From an uncultured Prochlorococcus sp. (lineage in GTDB: Bacteria; Cyanobacteriota; Cyanobacteriia; PCC-6307; Cyanobiaceae): DNA of 64,000 nucleotides. Both the position numbers and the translations under genes were made by a program. Shown piece after piece: positions 1 through 9,404 of this stretch. How positions within the stretch are numbered: position 1 is the first letter of the stretch; each line of letters starts with the position of its first letter. The notes under the pieces are model-generated. The model did no database searches. It worked only from the letters and a program-made list of their open reading frames with translations, and was not told where the DNA came from. The stretch is taken from assembly GCA_902550485.1 (NCBI GenBank), contig CACCZQ010000002.1, positions 62,001-126,000 on the forward strand, read 5' to 3'.

Positions 1-501
1 CTTGATAATAGAAATTTAACTGAATTTAGCTATAGGATGTCGAATTCTAAGAATGCACAGATCTTTGTAGGAGTTCAAGTCTATGGTTTAAAAGATAAAA
101 AAAATCTATTAAATTTATTTAGAAATTCTGAGTACTCATTCATTGACATAAGTGATGATGAATTATCTAAAAATCATCTTAGATATATGGTAGGTGGAAG
201 ATTACCAAGGAATTTTAAAGAAATGGAATATAGAAACTTTGTTGAGCTTTTATACAGATTTGAGTTTCCTGAAAGGCCTGGAGCATTAATAAACTTCTTA
301 AATAATATGAAATCTAATTGGTCTATAAGCGTTTTTCACTACAGGAATTATGGTGCTGATGTAGGGAAAATTGTTATTGGAGTTTTAATCGATAAAAATG
401 ATATCTTAGAGTGGAATAAATTTGTAAGAATCCTAGGCTATAAATTCTGGGATGAAACTCAAAACGATACATATAGATTATTCCTTGGTGCATCAGATTA
501 A
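1..501 (+). CDS. ilvA: Threonine ammonia-lyase, C-terminal part (5' truncated by window)
   Basis: Frame is open from base 1 (LDNRNLTEFSYRMSN...); ACT-like regulatory repeats (YRFEFPERPGALINFLNNM...ISVFHYRNYGADVGKIVIGV). Confidence 0.88.
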   Translation, partial: LDNRNLTEFSYRMSNSKNAQIFVGVQVYGLKDKKNLLNLFRNSEYSFIDISDDELSKNHLRYMVGGRLPRNFKEMEYRNFVELLYRFEFPERPGALINFLNNMKSNWSISVFHYRNYGADVGKIVIGVLIDKNDILEWNKFVRILGYKFWDETQNDTYRLFLGASD

Positions 502-531
502 ATATAAGGTAAATTAGGAGAAATTTCGGTA

Positions 532-1074
532 ATTAAAATCAATCAATCTGATCTAAATTCCACGCCAATATCTGATATAGATCTAGTTACTAAAGTTGAA
601 GCTGTTCTATATTTGAAAGGCAGACCAATAACAAAAAAGGATCTTTCAGAAATCACTAATTCTGATATAAACTCAATAAATGATGCAATTAAAGATCTAA
701 AAAATAAATACTCCAATCCCAACTCAGCTATTGAATTAAATGCAGTCAATAACAGTTTTTCTCTCGAACTAAAATCTAGTCTTAATGAATTCGTAGAAGA
801 TTTACTTCCTTCTGATTTAAAAACATCAGAATTAAGGACATTGGCAACTATTGCGATCAAAAAAAAGATCTTGCAATCGGATCTTATACTTCTTCGAGGT
901 TCAGGTGCTTATGATCATATTAAAGAATTACTAGAAAAGAAATTTATCGTCAAACGGAAGCAAAAAGATGGTAGATCATATTGGCTATCATTATCAGAAA
1001 AGTTTTTTCAAACCTTTGCTGTAAGCAAAGAATATCTCTCAAATATAGGAAGCAGTAATAATAAGCACCAATAA
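532..1074 (+). CDS. scpB: Segregation and condensation protein B; start codon uncertain (ORF track starts at TTG 613, but conserved sequence begins upstream)
   Basis: LVTKVEAVLYLKGRPITKKDLSEI...LATIAIKKKILQSDLILLRGSGAYDHIKELLEKKFI resembles ScpB. Confidence 0.75.
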   Translation: MKINQSDLNSTPISDIDLVTKVEAVLYLKGRPITKKDLSEITNSDINSINDAIKDLKNKYSNPNSAIELNAVNNSFSLELKSSLNEFVEDLLPSDLKTSELRTLATIAIKKKILQSDLILLRGSGAYDHIKELLEKKFIVKRKQKDGRSYWLSLSEKFFQTFAVSKEYLSNIGSSNNKHQ

Positions 1075-1112
1075 TAACTAAATGTTAGGATATATTAAGT
1101 TACGACAAGTTA

Positions 1113-1391
1113 ATGTTATCTGAGATTTTTGCAGTTCTGGGCCAAACTTTATCAATTTATTCTTTCATATTGATAATAAGAATATTACTTACATGGTTTC
1201 CTGGTATTGACTGGAGTAACGGTATTTTATCTGCTTTATCCTCTATCACAGATCCTTATTTAAATATTTTTAGAGGTATTATCCCTCCAATAGGTGGATT
1301 TGATATTTCATCTTTATTAGCTTTTTTACTTTTAAATGTTATTCAAAATTTAATTACCAATCTCCAGTATGCAAGCTTAGGTTATAGCTGA
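1113..1391 (+). CDS. YggT/Ycf19 family membrane protein
   Basis: LLTWFPGIDWSNGILSALSSITDPYLNIFRGIIPPIGGFDISSLLAF motif typical of YggT. Confidence 0.85.
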   Translation: MLSEIFAVLGQTLSIYSFILIIRILLTWFPGIDWSNGILSALSSITDPYLNIFRGIIPPIGGFDISSLLAFLLLNVIQNLITNLQYASLGYS

Positions 1392-1393
1392 AT

Positions 1394-1723
1394 TTATCTA
1401 TCATCTCCAGAACCTCTTATCTTCCCTTTAGCTGCTCTTAATTTTAATTTTTCAAGGTTTTGTAATGCAACATCCTCTAAATTGAAATTTAATTCTGTAC
1501 AAAGATTTGATATATACCACAAAACATCTCCTAACTCTTTTTTAATACCTAATTTTGATTCGTTATCAAATATTCCATTTTTATCTCTTATAACTTTTTT
1601 CACTTTTTCTGCCACTTCACCAGCCTCTCCAACTAAACCAAGAGTTGGATAAATATTATTTGAGCCTAAATCAGGATATTGAGCTGTTTCTCTAGCTTTT
1701 TTCTGATAAGTTTTAAAATCCAT
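1394..1723 (-). CDS. MazG-like nucleotide pyrophosphohydrolase
   Basis: LGLVGEAGEVAEKVKK...KKELGDVLWYISNLCTEL, EExxE/ExxD MazG motifs. Confidence 0.85.
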   Translation of the reverse strand: MDFKTYQKKARETAQYPDLGSNNIYPTLGLVGEAGEVAEKVKKVIRDKNGIFDNESKLGIKKELGDVLWYISNLCTELNFNLEDVALQNLEKLKLRAAKGKIRGSGDDR

Positions 1724-1784
1724 GACTTAAATAACTAACTTTGGGTATGGTAAATTTATTTATATCTAGCAATATTATCTATAT

Positions 1785-3575
1785 ATGTCGAATATTGATT
1801 TAAAAAGAAGAACAAAAATAGTAGCAACTATTGGCCCTGCAACTCAATCTGAAGAGATTATTACAGATTTAATTAAAGCTGGTGTAACAACATTCAGATT
1901 AAATTTCTCACATGGAGATCATAAGGATCATGCTGAGAGAATAAAAACTATAAGGGAAGTATCCAAAAAGTTAGATATAGATATTGGAATATTGCAAGAT
2001 CTTCAAGGACCTAAAATAAGATTAGGGCGCTTTAAAGATGGTCCAGTAAAAATTAAAAAAGGTGATAAATTCACATTAACATCGAATGAAGTCGTATGTA
2101 CAAATACAATTGCAAATGTTACCTACGACAAACTTTCTCAAGAAGTTAGTGAAGGTAAAAGAATACTTTTAGATGATGGTAAAATAGAAATGATTGTAGA
2201 AAAAGTAGATATAGAAGCTAACATTTTGGAGTGCTTGGTAACTGTAGGTGGGGTTCTTTCAAACAATAAAGGGGTTAATTTTCCAGATGTTCAATTATCA
2301 GTAAAAGCCTTAACAGAAAAAGATAAAGAGGATTTAAAATTTGGTTTATCTGAAGGGGTTGATTGGATCGCACTAAGTTTCGTAAGAAATCCATCCGATA
2401 TAAACGAAATAAAAGATTTAATCAACAAAAATGGGCATTCAACTCCCGTAGTCGCAAAAATAGAAAAATTTGAAGCAATTGATCAAATTGATTCAGTATT
2501 ACCCTTATGTGATGGGGTTATGGTTGCAAGAGGTGATTTGGGAGTAGAAATGCCTGCTGAAGAAGTTCCTCTTTTACAAAAGGAATTAATAAGAAAAGCC
2601 AATTCATTAGGTATTCCAATAATTACAGCGACTCAAATGCTTGATTCTATGGCATCAAATCCAAGACCAACCAGAGCCGAAGTTAGTGATGTTGCCAATG
2701 CAATTCTAGATGGAACTGATGCAGTAATGCTCTCAAACGAAACTGCAGTTGGAGATTATCCTGTTGAGTCAGTAGAAACTATGGCAACCATAGCAAGAAG
2801 AATAGAAAGGGACTATCCACTTAAGGCTATTGAGAGCCATTTACCTAGTACTATCCCCAATGCTATTAGTGCAGCAGTAAGTAATATAGCTAGACAACTT
2901 GAAGCAGGAGCTATAATCCCTTTAACTAAATCAGGCTCTACTGCTAGAAATGTGAGCAAATTTAGACCGCCAACACCTATATTGGCAACTACTACAGAGA
3001 GGAGTGTAGCTAGAAGGTTGCAACTTGTTTGGGGAGTTACTCCCATAGTTGTTAAAAATGACGAAAGAACAGCAAAAACTTTTAGTTTAGCTATGCAAAT
3101 TGCACAGGAGATGGGGATCCTAAATCAAGGAGATTTAGTAGTTCAAACTGCAGGTACATTAACTGGTATTAGTGGCTCTACAGATTTAATAAAAGTTGGT
3201 TTAGTAAGGAAGATTGTTTCCAGAGGTATTTCAATAGGGGAAATTGGTGTTACAGGTAAAGCAAGAATAATAAAAAATAATCTTGATATATCCTTAATTT
3301 CTCCAGGAGAAATAATATTTGTTCCAAAGGAATTAATGGAAAATATTCCATTGAGTAAAAATATCGCGGGTATTGTTACAAACCAAAATGTAAATGATGT
3401 TTATGCTTTATTTAACAAAAATAATAAAAAAATTTCTACAATTTGTAATCTAGAAAATATAGATAATCATCAAATAAGTAATGACGATCTTATTACACTG
3501 CAACTAAATGAAGGGGTCATATACAAGGGGCAAATTGAAGATGAGGATGCACTAGATAAATACAAATATGTCTAG
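1785..3575 (+). CDS. pyk: Pyruvate kinase
   Basis: RRTKIVATIGPATQ, MVARGDLGVEMPAEEVPLLQK, TATQMLDSM, with C-terminal extension. Confidence 0.97.
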   Translation: MSNIDLKRRTKIVATIGPATQSEEIITDLIKAGVTTFRLNFSHGDHKDHAERIKTIREVSKKLDIDIGILQDLQGPKIRLGRFKDGPVKIKKGDKFTLTSNEVVCTNTIANVTYDKLSQEVSEGKRILLDDGKIEMIVEKVDIEANILECLVTVGGVLSNNKGVNFPDVQLSVKALTEKDKEDLKFGLSEGVDWIALSFVRNPSDINEIKDLINKNGHSTPVVAKIEKFEAIDQIDSVLPLCDGVMVARGDLGVEMPAEEVPLLQKELIRKANSLGIPIITATQMLDSMASNPRPTRAEVSDVANAILDGTDAVMLSNETAVGDYPVESVETMATIARRIERDYPLKAIESHLPSTIPNAISAAVSNIARQLEAGAIIPLTKSGSTARNVSKFRPPTPILATTTERSVARRLQLVWGVTPIVVKNDERTAKTFSLAMQIAQEMGILNQGDLVVQTAGTLTGISGSTDLIKVGLVRKIVSRGISIGEIGVTGKARIIKNNLDISLISPGEIIFVPKELMENIPLSKNIAGIVTNQNVNDVYALFNKNNKKISTICNLENIDNHQISNDDLITLQLNEGVIYKGQIEDEDALDKYKYV

Positions 3576-4800
3576 GAATATAACAATAAAAGAAGCCTTA
3601 GGCATGGCTACAAAAACATTATTATCCAATAAATTGAGAAGTTCGTTAACAATGTTGGGGATAATCATTGGAAATGCTTCAGTTATCACACTTGTTGGAC
3701 TTGGAAGAGGTGCTCAAACCTTAGCAAAAAACCAATTGAGTAATTTGGGTGCAAATGTTTTATTCATTGTTCCTGGAAATAATGACACAAGAAGAAGAGG
3801 CATATCATTCCCTAAAAACCTTGTTTTAGAAGATGCAGAAGCAATAAGTAATCAAGTTCCAACAGTTAAAAAAGTTGCTCCTCAAATCTCTGCTAATGAA
3901 ATAGTGCAATCGAATTCTAGAAGCCTAAACATATCTATTGCAGGAGTCACTCCTGAGTTCCTTGAAGTAAGAAGCTTTGAAGTAGATAAAGGTAGATTTT
4001 TATCTAAAAGTGATGTTAATAGTGCAAGAAGTTATGTAGTAATAGGGCCTGATCTTAAAGACGAATTTTTCAAAGATAAATCTTCATCACTTGGAAAAAA
4101 AATTAGAATTAAAGATCATACTTATGAAATTATCGGCATATTAAAACCAAAGGGTGCTGTATTTGGAAGTAATCAAGACAAAAATGCTTATATTCCATTA
4201 ACAACCATGGTAAATAGAATTACTGGTAAGGATCCCACATATGGTGTAAGTTTAAGCTTCATTAGTGTGGAAGCGATAAATAAAAATGCAACAAGGGCTG
4301 CTAAATTTCAAATTACTAATTTATTAAGGCAAAGGCACAAAATAATCAGAGATGATGACTTTGCAGTTAGATCACAAGAAGATGCATTAAATATAGTAAC
4401 TAATATTACAAGTGGGCTAACGTTTTTATTGGCAGGTATTGGAGCAGTATCTTTAGTGGTTGGAGGCATAGGAATCATGAATATTATGCTAGTTTCTGTT
4501 AGCGAAAGGACTGAAGAGATTGGACTGAGAAAAGCAATAGGAGCTAAACAATCAGATATATTAATTCAATTTTTAATTGAGGCATTGATTTTATCTACAA
4601 TTGGAGGATTAATTGGAACAACAACGGGATTATCAGGTGTTTTTCTTTTATCTTTGATAACACCACTTCCTGCATCAGTAGGAATTACAACTACTTTTTC
4701 AACCATGATCATTTCAGGATCGATAGGTTTAATCTTTGGCGTTTTACCTGCAAAAAGAGCTTCTAAATTAGATCCAATTGTTGCGTTGAGAAGTTTATAA
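3568..4800 (+). CDS. ABC transporter permease (MacB/FtsX type)
   Basis: LRSSLTMLGIIIGNASVITLVGLGRGAQ...SVSERTEEIGLRKAIGAKQSDIL; overlaps pyk stop by 8 nt. Confidence 0.88.
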   Translation: MSRNITIKEALGMATKTLLSNKLRSSLTMLGIIIGNASVITLVGLGRGAQTLAKNQLSNLGANVLFIVPGNNDTRRRGISFPKNLVLEDAEAISNQVPTVKKVAPQISANEIVQSNSRSLNISIAGVTPEFLEVRSFEVDKGRFLSKSDVNSARSYVVIGPDLKDEFFKDKSSSLGKKIRIKDHTYEIIGILKPKGAVFGSNQDKNAYIPLTTMVNRITGKDPTYGVSLSFISVEAINKNATRAAKFQITNLLRQRHKIIRDDDFAVRSQEDALNIVTNITSGLTFLLAGIGAVSLVVGGIGIMNIMLVSVSERTEEIGLRKAIGAKQSDILIQFLIEALILSTIGGLIGTTTGLSGVFLLSLITPLPASVGITTTFSTMIISGSIGLIFGVLPAKRASKLDPIVALRSL

Positions 4801-4815
4801 ATAAAATTCATAATA

Positions 4816-5385
4816 ATGCTCAATTTTTATAAATTAATTGAGATACTCGTGAGTCTTCAATCACTAGTAATAACATCTATGTTATCTGTTTATGTTCCAC
4901 TACCTTTTATCTATAAATCTAGTAATAACATAGAGTTGCCTATCACATTGCAAATTCCAACCATAATTTTATTAACACTTATATTTAATAAAAAAGTTGT
5001 TTTTAGAGCATTTTCTATATATATATTTTTGGGGTTATTTATATTTCCAGTCTTTCATCAAGGAGGTTCAATAGGTTATTTGCTCACTCCAAATTTTGGC
5101 TATTTACTAGGTTTATATCCATTAATCAAAATAATTGATAATTTAAATACTAGAAGTAAAATAAATGTTGGAAACTTTTTAAAAAATGGATTTATAGCAA
5201 TCGCTGCTATGCATTTAACTGGAATATTTTACAACTTCATACAAATTATATTCTTCAGTCAATTTAATTTATTTTTATATAATTTAGGGAAATACTCATT
5301 AGGTAAGATTGGATATCATTTTTTAATGCTTTTTCCACTTTTATTACTTATTAAACCTATAGAACATTTAAAACATAGCAAATAA
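4816..5385 (+). CDS. bioY: BioY-family biotin transporter component
   Basis: Six-TM-like protein with PVFHQGGSIGYLLTPNFGYLLG BioY signature. Confidence 0.75.
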   Translation: MLNFYKLIEILVSLQSLVITSMLSVYVPLPFIYKSSNNIELPITLQIPTIILLTLIFNKKVVFRAFSIYIFLGLFIFPVFHQGGSIGYLLTPNFGYLLGLYPLIKIIDNLNTRSKINVGNFLKNGFIAIAAMHLTGIFYNFIQIIFFSQFNLFLYNLGKYSLGKIGYHFLMLFPLLLLIKPIEHLKHSK

Positions 5386-5843
5386 TGATTAATAAAATAC
5401 AAACAAAATTATATTTTTTATCTTTAAGTATTTTTATTGTTCTAATAGATCAATTTACGAAATATTTAATGTTTTATAATAAAAAATTATTTATTAATAA
5501 AGATTTTCTATTATTTAAATTAGACTTTGTAAAAAATTACGGCGCAGCATTTAACATATTTAGTGGTAGTAGAATATTTTTATCTTTAATAAGTATTTTT
5601 TTTTCAATATTACTTCTTTATTTAATATTAAGAAAAAATACTTTAAACTCTTACGAACTATATTCTTATAGCTTTATTCTTGGGGGAACTATTGGTAATG
5701 GCATAGATAGGGTATATAAAGGTTTTGTTGTTGATTTTATAAACTTAAATGTTATAAATTTTCCAGTATTTAATATTGCTGATATATCTATTAATATTGG
5801 TTTCCTTTTTTTACTGTATAACATTTTTAAAAATAATCGATAA
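5385..5843 (+). CDS. lspA: Lipoprotein signal peptidase (signal peptidase II)
   Basis: VLIDQFTKY, FVKNYGAAFN, GGTIGNGIDRVYKGFVVDFI, FPVFNIADISINIG. Confidence 0.93.
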   Translation: MINKIQTKLYFLSLSIFIVLIDQFTKYLMFYNKKLFINKDFLLFKLDFVKNYGAAFNIFSGSRIFLSLISIFFSILLLYLILRKNTLNSYELYSYSFILGGTIGNGIDRVYKGFVVDFINLNVINFPVFNIADISINIGFLFLLYNIFKNNR

Positions 5844-5844
5844 A

Positions 5845-7335
5845 ATGGATTACTTGAAATTAAAATATATTGTATTAATATTATTTCTATATATTTTATT
5901 TTCGATATTTATAAGATTAGTAAATATTTATACATTTTTATTTTTAATAGTAATTATCTATATCTTTTATAATATTGATAAAAAATTATTTAAAAAAATA
6001 GTTTATAAAGTTATATATAAAAATAAAAAAAACACACTTTCATTCAAAAATACATATGGTGCTGCCAAAATAAGTTTGGAAGGGGTCGAGAAAATTAATA
6101 AAAAAATTAACGATAAAGTAAAAGTTGAATTGTTAAATTACCAAAAAAATAAACTAGATTCCCAATTAAAAACAGGAGATTATAAAGTTACTCTTTTTGG
6201 TGCAGGTTCATCAGGAAAAACATCTATAGCAAGATCTTTATTGAAAAATATTGTCGGACAAACTTCAGCAAAAATAGGTACTACAAAACAAATTAATAGC
6301 TACAAAATTCGTATCCCAATCTTAAAAAGAAACGTTAATATAGTTGATACTCCCGGTTTATTCGAACCATCCAAATTAGGAGAAGAAAGAGAAAAAGCAA
6401 CAATTATACAAGCATCAAATTCTGACTTAGTTCTTTTTGTATTAGATCAAGACATAAATAAATACGAAAACTATTTAATTAAAGAATTATTAAAATTAAG
6501 GAAAAAAATAATAATAGTTCTAAATAAATGTGATTTGAGGTCTAGAGATGAAAATAACCTCATAAAAGAAAATATAATTTCTATAACTTCCGCTAGAAAA
6601 AATAAAATTTCAGTTGTTCAAACAATTGCAGTACCTCAACAATCTCCCTTTGAAAAATCAGATGCTTTAAATTTATTTCCACAGGTAGGAAGTTTGTTTA
6701 GAGAAATAATTGATACGCTCGATAATAATGGTGAAGAGTTATTGGCGGATAATATTCTTTTTCGCTCAAATAAGTTAGGTATTAAAAGTAAGAAATTTGT
6801 TCAAGAACAAAGATATTTAATGTCAAATAAAGTGATTAATAAATATATGTGGATAACCGGAGGAGTAATACTAGTTAATCCACTTCCAGCTGTTGATTTC
6901 CTTACTACTACCTCCGTAAACCTTCAAATGATAATGGAATTATCAAAAATATATGAAATAAAGCTTACAAAAAAAGATGCGAAAGATTTAGCGACATCAT
7001 TGCTTAGTGCATTGGCTAAACAAGGTATACTAAAAGGTGGTCTCGCCATTCTTTCTCCTGCTTTAGCTACTAGCGTGACTAAAATAATATTATCTAAATC
7101 TATACAGTCAGTTACAGCAGGCTGGTTAATAAGAATAGTAGGATTAAGCTTGATTGAATATTTTAAAAATGGACAAGATTGGGGAGATGGAGGAATTCAA
7201 GAAGTAGTAGATAAGATTTATAGAATAAGTAAGAGAGAAGACATTTTAAACAACTTTGTAAAAGAAGCTATTTCGAAAATTAAAATGAAAAATTATTTTA
7301 AATCAAATAAAAGTTTGCCTCCATTTACTATGTAA
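5845..7335 (+). CDS. Membrane-associated GTPase with C-terminal DUF697-like domain
   Basis: GAGSSGKTSIARSLL (P-loop), VDTPGLFE, LNKCDLRS; ATG at 5845 just after lspA preferred over ORF start 5776. Confidence 0.8.
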   Translation: MDYLKLKYIVLILFLYILFSIFIRLVNIYTFLFLIVIIYIFYNIDKKLFKKIVYKVIYKNKKNTLSFKNTYGAAKISLEGVEKINKKINDKVKVELLNYQKNKLDSQLKTGDYKVTLFGAGSSGKTSIARSLLKNIVGQTSAKIGTTKQINSYKIRIPILKRNVNIVDTPGLFEPSKLGEEREKATIIQASNSDLVLFVLDQDINKYENYLIKELLKLRKKIIIVLNKCDLRSRDENNLIKENIISITSARKNKISVVQTIAVPQQSPFEKSDALNLFPQVGSLFREIIDTLDNNGEELLADNILFRSNKLGIKSKKFVQEQRYLMSNKVINKYMWITGGVILVNPLPAVDFLTTTSVNLQMIMELSKIYEIKLTKKDAKDLATSLLSALAKQGILKGGLAILSPALATSVTKIILSKSIQSVTAGWLIRIVGLSLIEYFKNGQDWGDGGIQEVVDKIYRISKREDILNNFVKEAISKIKMKNYFKSNKSLPPFTM

Positions 7336-7465
7336 AATTGGATAATTGATCATTTAGATAAGTTCTAAAATCAAAGATAGTTATTAAGAGTAAGTAAGCA
7401 ATACAAATAGCTATTGATATGAACCCTGTTAAAATTGCAATAATTTTTGATCTACGCATATTCAT
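7328..7465 (-). CDS. Small single-TM hypothetical protein (45 aa; MNMRRSKIIAILTGFISIAICIAYLLLITIFDFRTYLNDQLSNFT)
   Basis: Manual translation; membrane helix; fills the gap between convergent neighbours; absent from ORF track. Confidence 0.6.
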   Translation of the reverse strand: MNMRRSKIIAILTGFISIAICIAYLLLITIFDFRTYLNDQLSNFT

Positions 7466-7468
7466 TAG

Positions 7469-8854
7469 TTAAGCATCTAGTAGTCTCAAAAGTTCTTCAA
7501 TATGAGATTCTTTAGTATTGTAATTTCCCATGACAACCCGTAAAAAATATTTACCTTTAAATTTTGGTCTAGAAAGCATAAAGTTGTTGTTAATTAGATC
7601 ATTAATTTTAGTTTGAGTCCATGCATCAGAGTCTTTTGGCTCAAGTTTCTTTGGTAAGAATGAAACAATATGAAGAGGACCTGAATATATATCAAATTTA
7701 TTTTTACTAATATTTTTTATAAAAAAATCTTTTCTTTTAATTGAAGATTTTAATATATTTTCTATTCCATTCATACCTAAAAAACGTAACCCAAGCCACA
7801 GTTTGATAACTTCTGCAGGTCTAGAACCTTGTATGCCTATTTCTCCTCTATTAATAATATTTTCTTTAGAGGATATATATGGTAATCCAGTATTAAAAGT
7901 ATTTTCTAAAGTACTCATATTTGAAACTAATAACAAAGATGAAGTCTTTGTAATGCCAATGATTTTTTGTGGATTTATCGTTATCGAATTAGCCTGATTA
8001 ATATTATTTAAACCTTCAATTGGAATAGAAGTTATAGCAAAAATCCCTCCAATTGAACCATCAATATGTAACCATATGCTTCTTTGTTTACAAATTTCAC
8101 TTATTTCCTTAATAGGATCAATAGCTCCTCTTACAGTTGTCCCAAGGGTGGCGACTATAGCAAATATTTTCTTATTTTCTATTGAACATTTATCTAAAGA
8201 CTTTTTTAGATCGTTTATATCCATTCGACCTTGATTATCAGTTTTAATCCTGACAAGATTCGTAGTATCAAGACCCATTACTCTGATACATTTAACGAAG
8301 GAAGAATGAGCATCTTCACTAACAAGTAATACAGAATTAGGATTTGTAGCTAATCCAGCATTATTTCTAGCTGCTATGAGTGCATTCAGATTACTTAATG
8401 TACCTCCGCTTGCAGCTATACCTCCTGAAAAATCATTAAACCCTATTTTCTTTGCAAACCATTTGCATAACGATTCCTCAAGCAAAGTTACACTTGGTGA
8501 TAACTCGTAAGCAAGAAGATTATTATTTAAACCAGCAGCAATTAAATCTCCCAAAATAGAGAAAATTAAAGGTGGGGGATCAAGATGAGCTAATGATCCA
8601 GGATGAACGGGATTAAATGAATTATTCAAAAGAGATTCAATCTCAGAAAACAAATCTTCTTCAGAATTACCATCTTCTGCAGGCATAATGCACTTGAAAC
8701 TCTCATCAAAAGGTAAAGGACCATTTTTATCAGTATTAGAGAACCATTCACAAAGAGTTTGACTTGCTCTATTAAGAAGAGTAATCAATTTGTCATTAGT
8801 CCCTATATTTGAGGGGAAGTATATATCTTTATTATTTATTAAATCTTCAGCCAT
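7469..8854 (-). CDS. Group II PLP-dependent decarboxylase
   Basis: GGIAASGGTLSNLNAL, HIDGSIGG, SITINPQKIIGI (Lys site), C-terminal LSRPKFKGKYFLRVVMGNYNT. Confidence 0.85.
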   Translation of the reverse strand: MAEDLINNKDIYFPSNIGTNDKLITLLNRASQTLCEWFSNTDKNGPLPFDESFKCIMPAEDGNSEEDLFSEIESLLNNSFNPVHPGSLAHLDPPPLIFSILGDLIAAGLNNNLLAYELSPSVTLLEESLCKWFAKKIGFNDFSGGIAASGGTLSNLNALIAARNNAGLATNPNSVLLVSEDAHSSFVKCIRVMGLDTTNLVRIKTDNQGRMDINDLKKSLDKCSIENKKIFAIVATLGTTVRGAIDPIKEISEICKQRSIWLHIDGSIGGIFAITSIPIEGLNNINQANSITINPQKIIGITKTSSLLLVSNMSTLENTFNTGLPYISSKENIINRGEIGIQGSRPAEVIKLWLGLRFLGMNGIENILKSSIKRKDFFIKNISKNKFDIYSGPLHIVSFLPKKLEPKDSDAWTQTKINDLINNNFMLSRPKFKGKYFLRVVMGNYNTKESHIEELLRLLDA

Positions 8855-8897
8855 CAGATAAGATATCTATTAATAATTCTATTCTCAATATTGGTAA

Positions 8898-9404
8898 ATG
8901 AGATATATTTTTGAAAATGGAAATAGTAATAAAGATCTACAAAAAAGAACAAATTACACTTTGTGGATGAATTCGATATTAAGAAGATCAAAAGAAATTG
9001 GAAAAGTTGAGTTACCAATATGTTCAATGATTTTAGATGAGAGAGGTAGATGTATCGGGAGAGGGGTTAACAAGAGGAATATAAATAAAGACCCATTAGG
9101 TCATGCTGAGATAATGGCACTTAGGCAGGCATCTCTAATAAAAAATGATTGGAGATTTAATGAATGTACTATTATCACAAATTTAGAACCTTGTACTATG
9201 TGTTCCTCTGCTCTTATTCAAGCGCGGATGGGTAAAGTTATTTTCGGAGCTTACGATAAGAAAAGAGGTGGTTTGGGCGGTTCAATTGACCTATCAAAAC
9301 ATGAAAGTGCTCATCACAGAATGGAAATAATTGGAGGTATCCTAGAAGATGAATGCAGTCAAATTTTAAAGATTTGGTTCAAAAAGATGAGGACTCGAAA
9401 ATAG
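8898..9404 (+). CDS. tadA: tRNA-specific adenosine deaminase
   Basis: GHAEIMALRQA ... TNLEPCTMCSSALIQARMGKVIFGAYDKKRGGLGG. Confidence 0.92.
   Translation: MRYIFENGNSNKDLQKRTNYTLWMNSILRRSKEIGKVELPICSMILDERGRCIGRGVNKRNINKDPLGHAEIMALRQASLIKNDWRFNECTIITNLEPCTMCSSALIQARMGKVIFGAYDKKRGGLGGSIDLSKHESAHHRMEIIGGILEDECSQILKIWFKKMRTRK

Noticed and set aside
543-860. Minus-strand ORF of 105 aa
   Set aside because: Lies antisense to scpB; composition looks like a reverse-complement artefact.
2813-3046. Minus-strand hydrophobic ORF within pyk
   Set aside because: Fully antisense to a confident gene; no start context.
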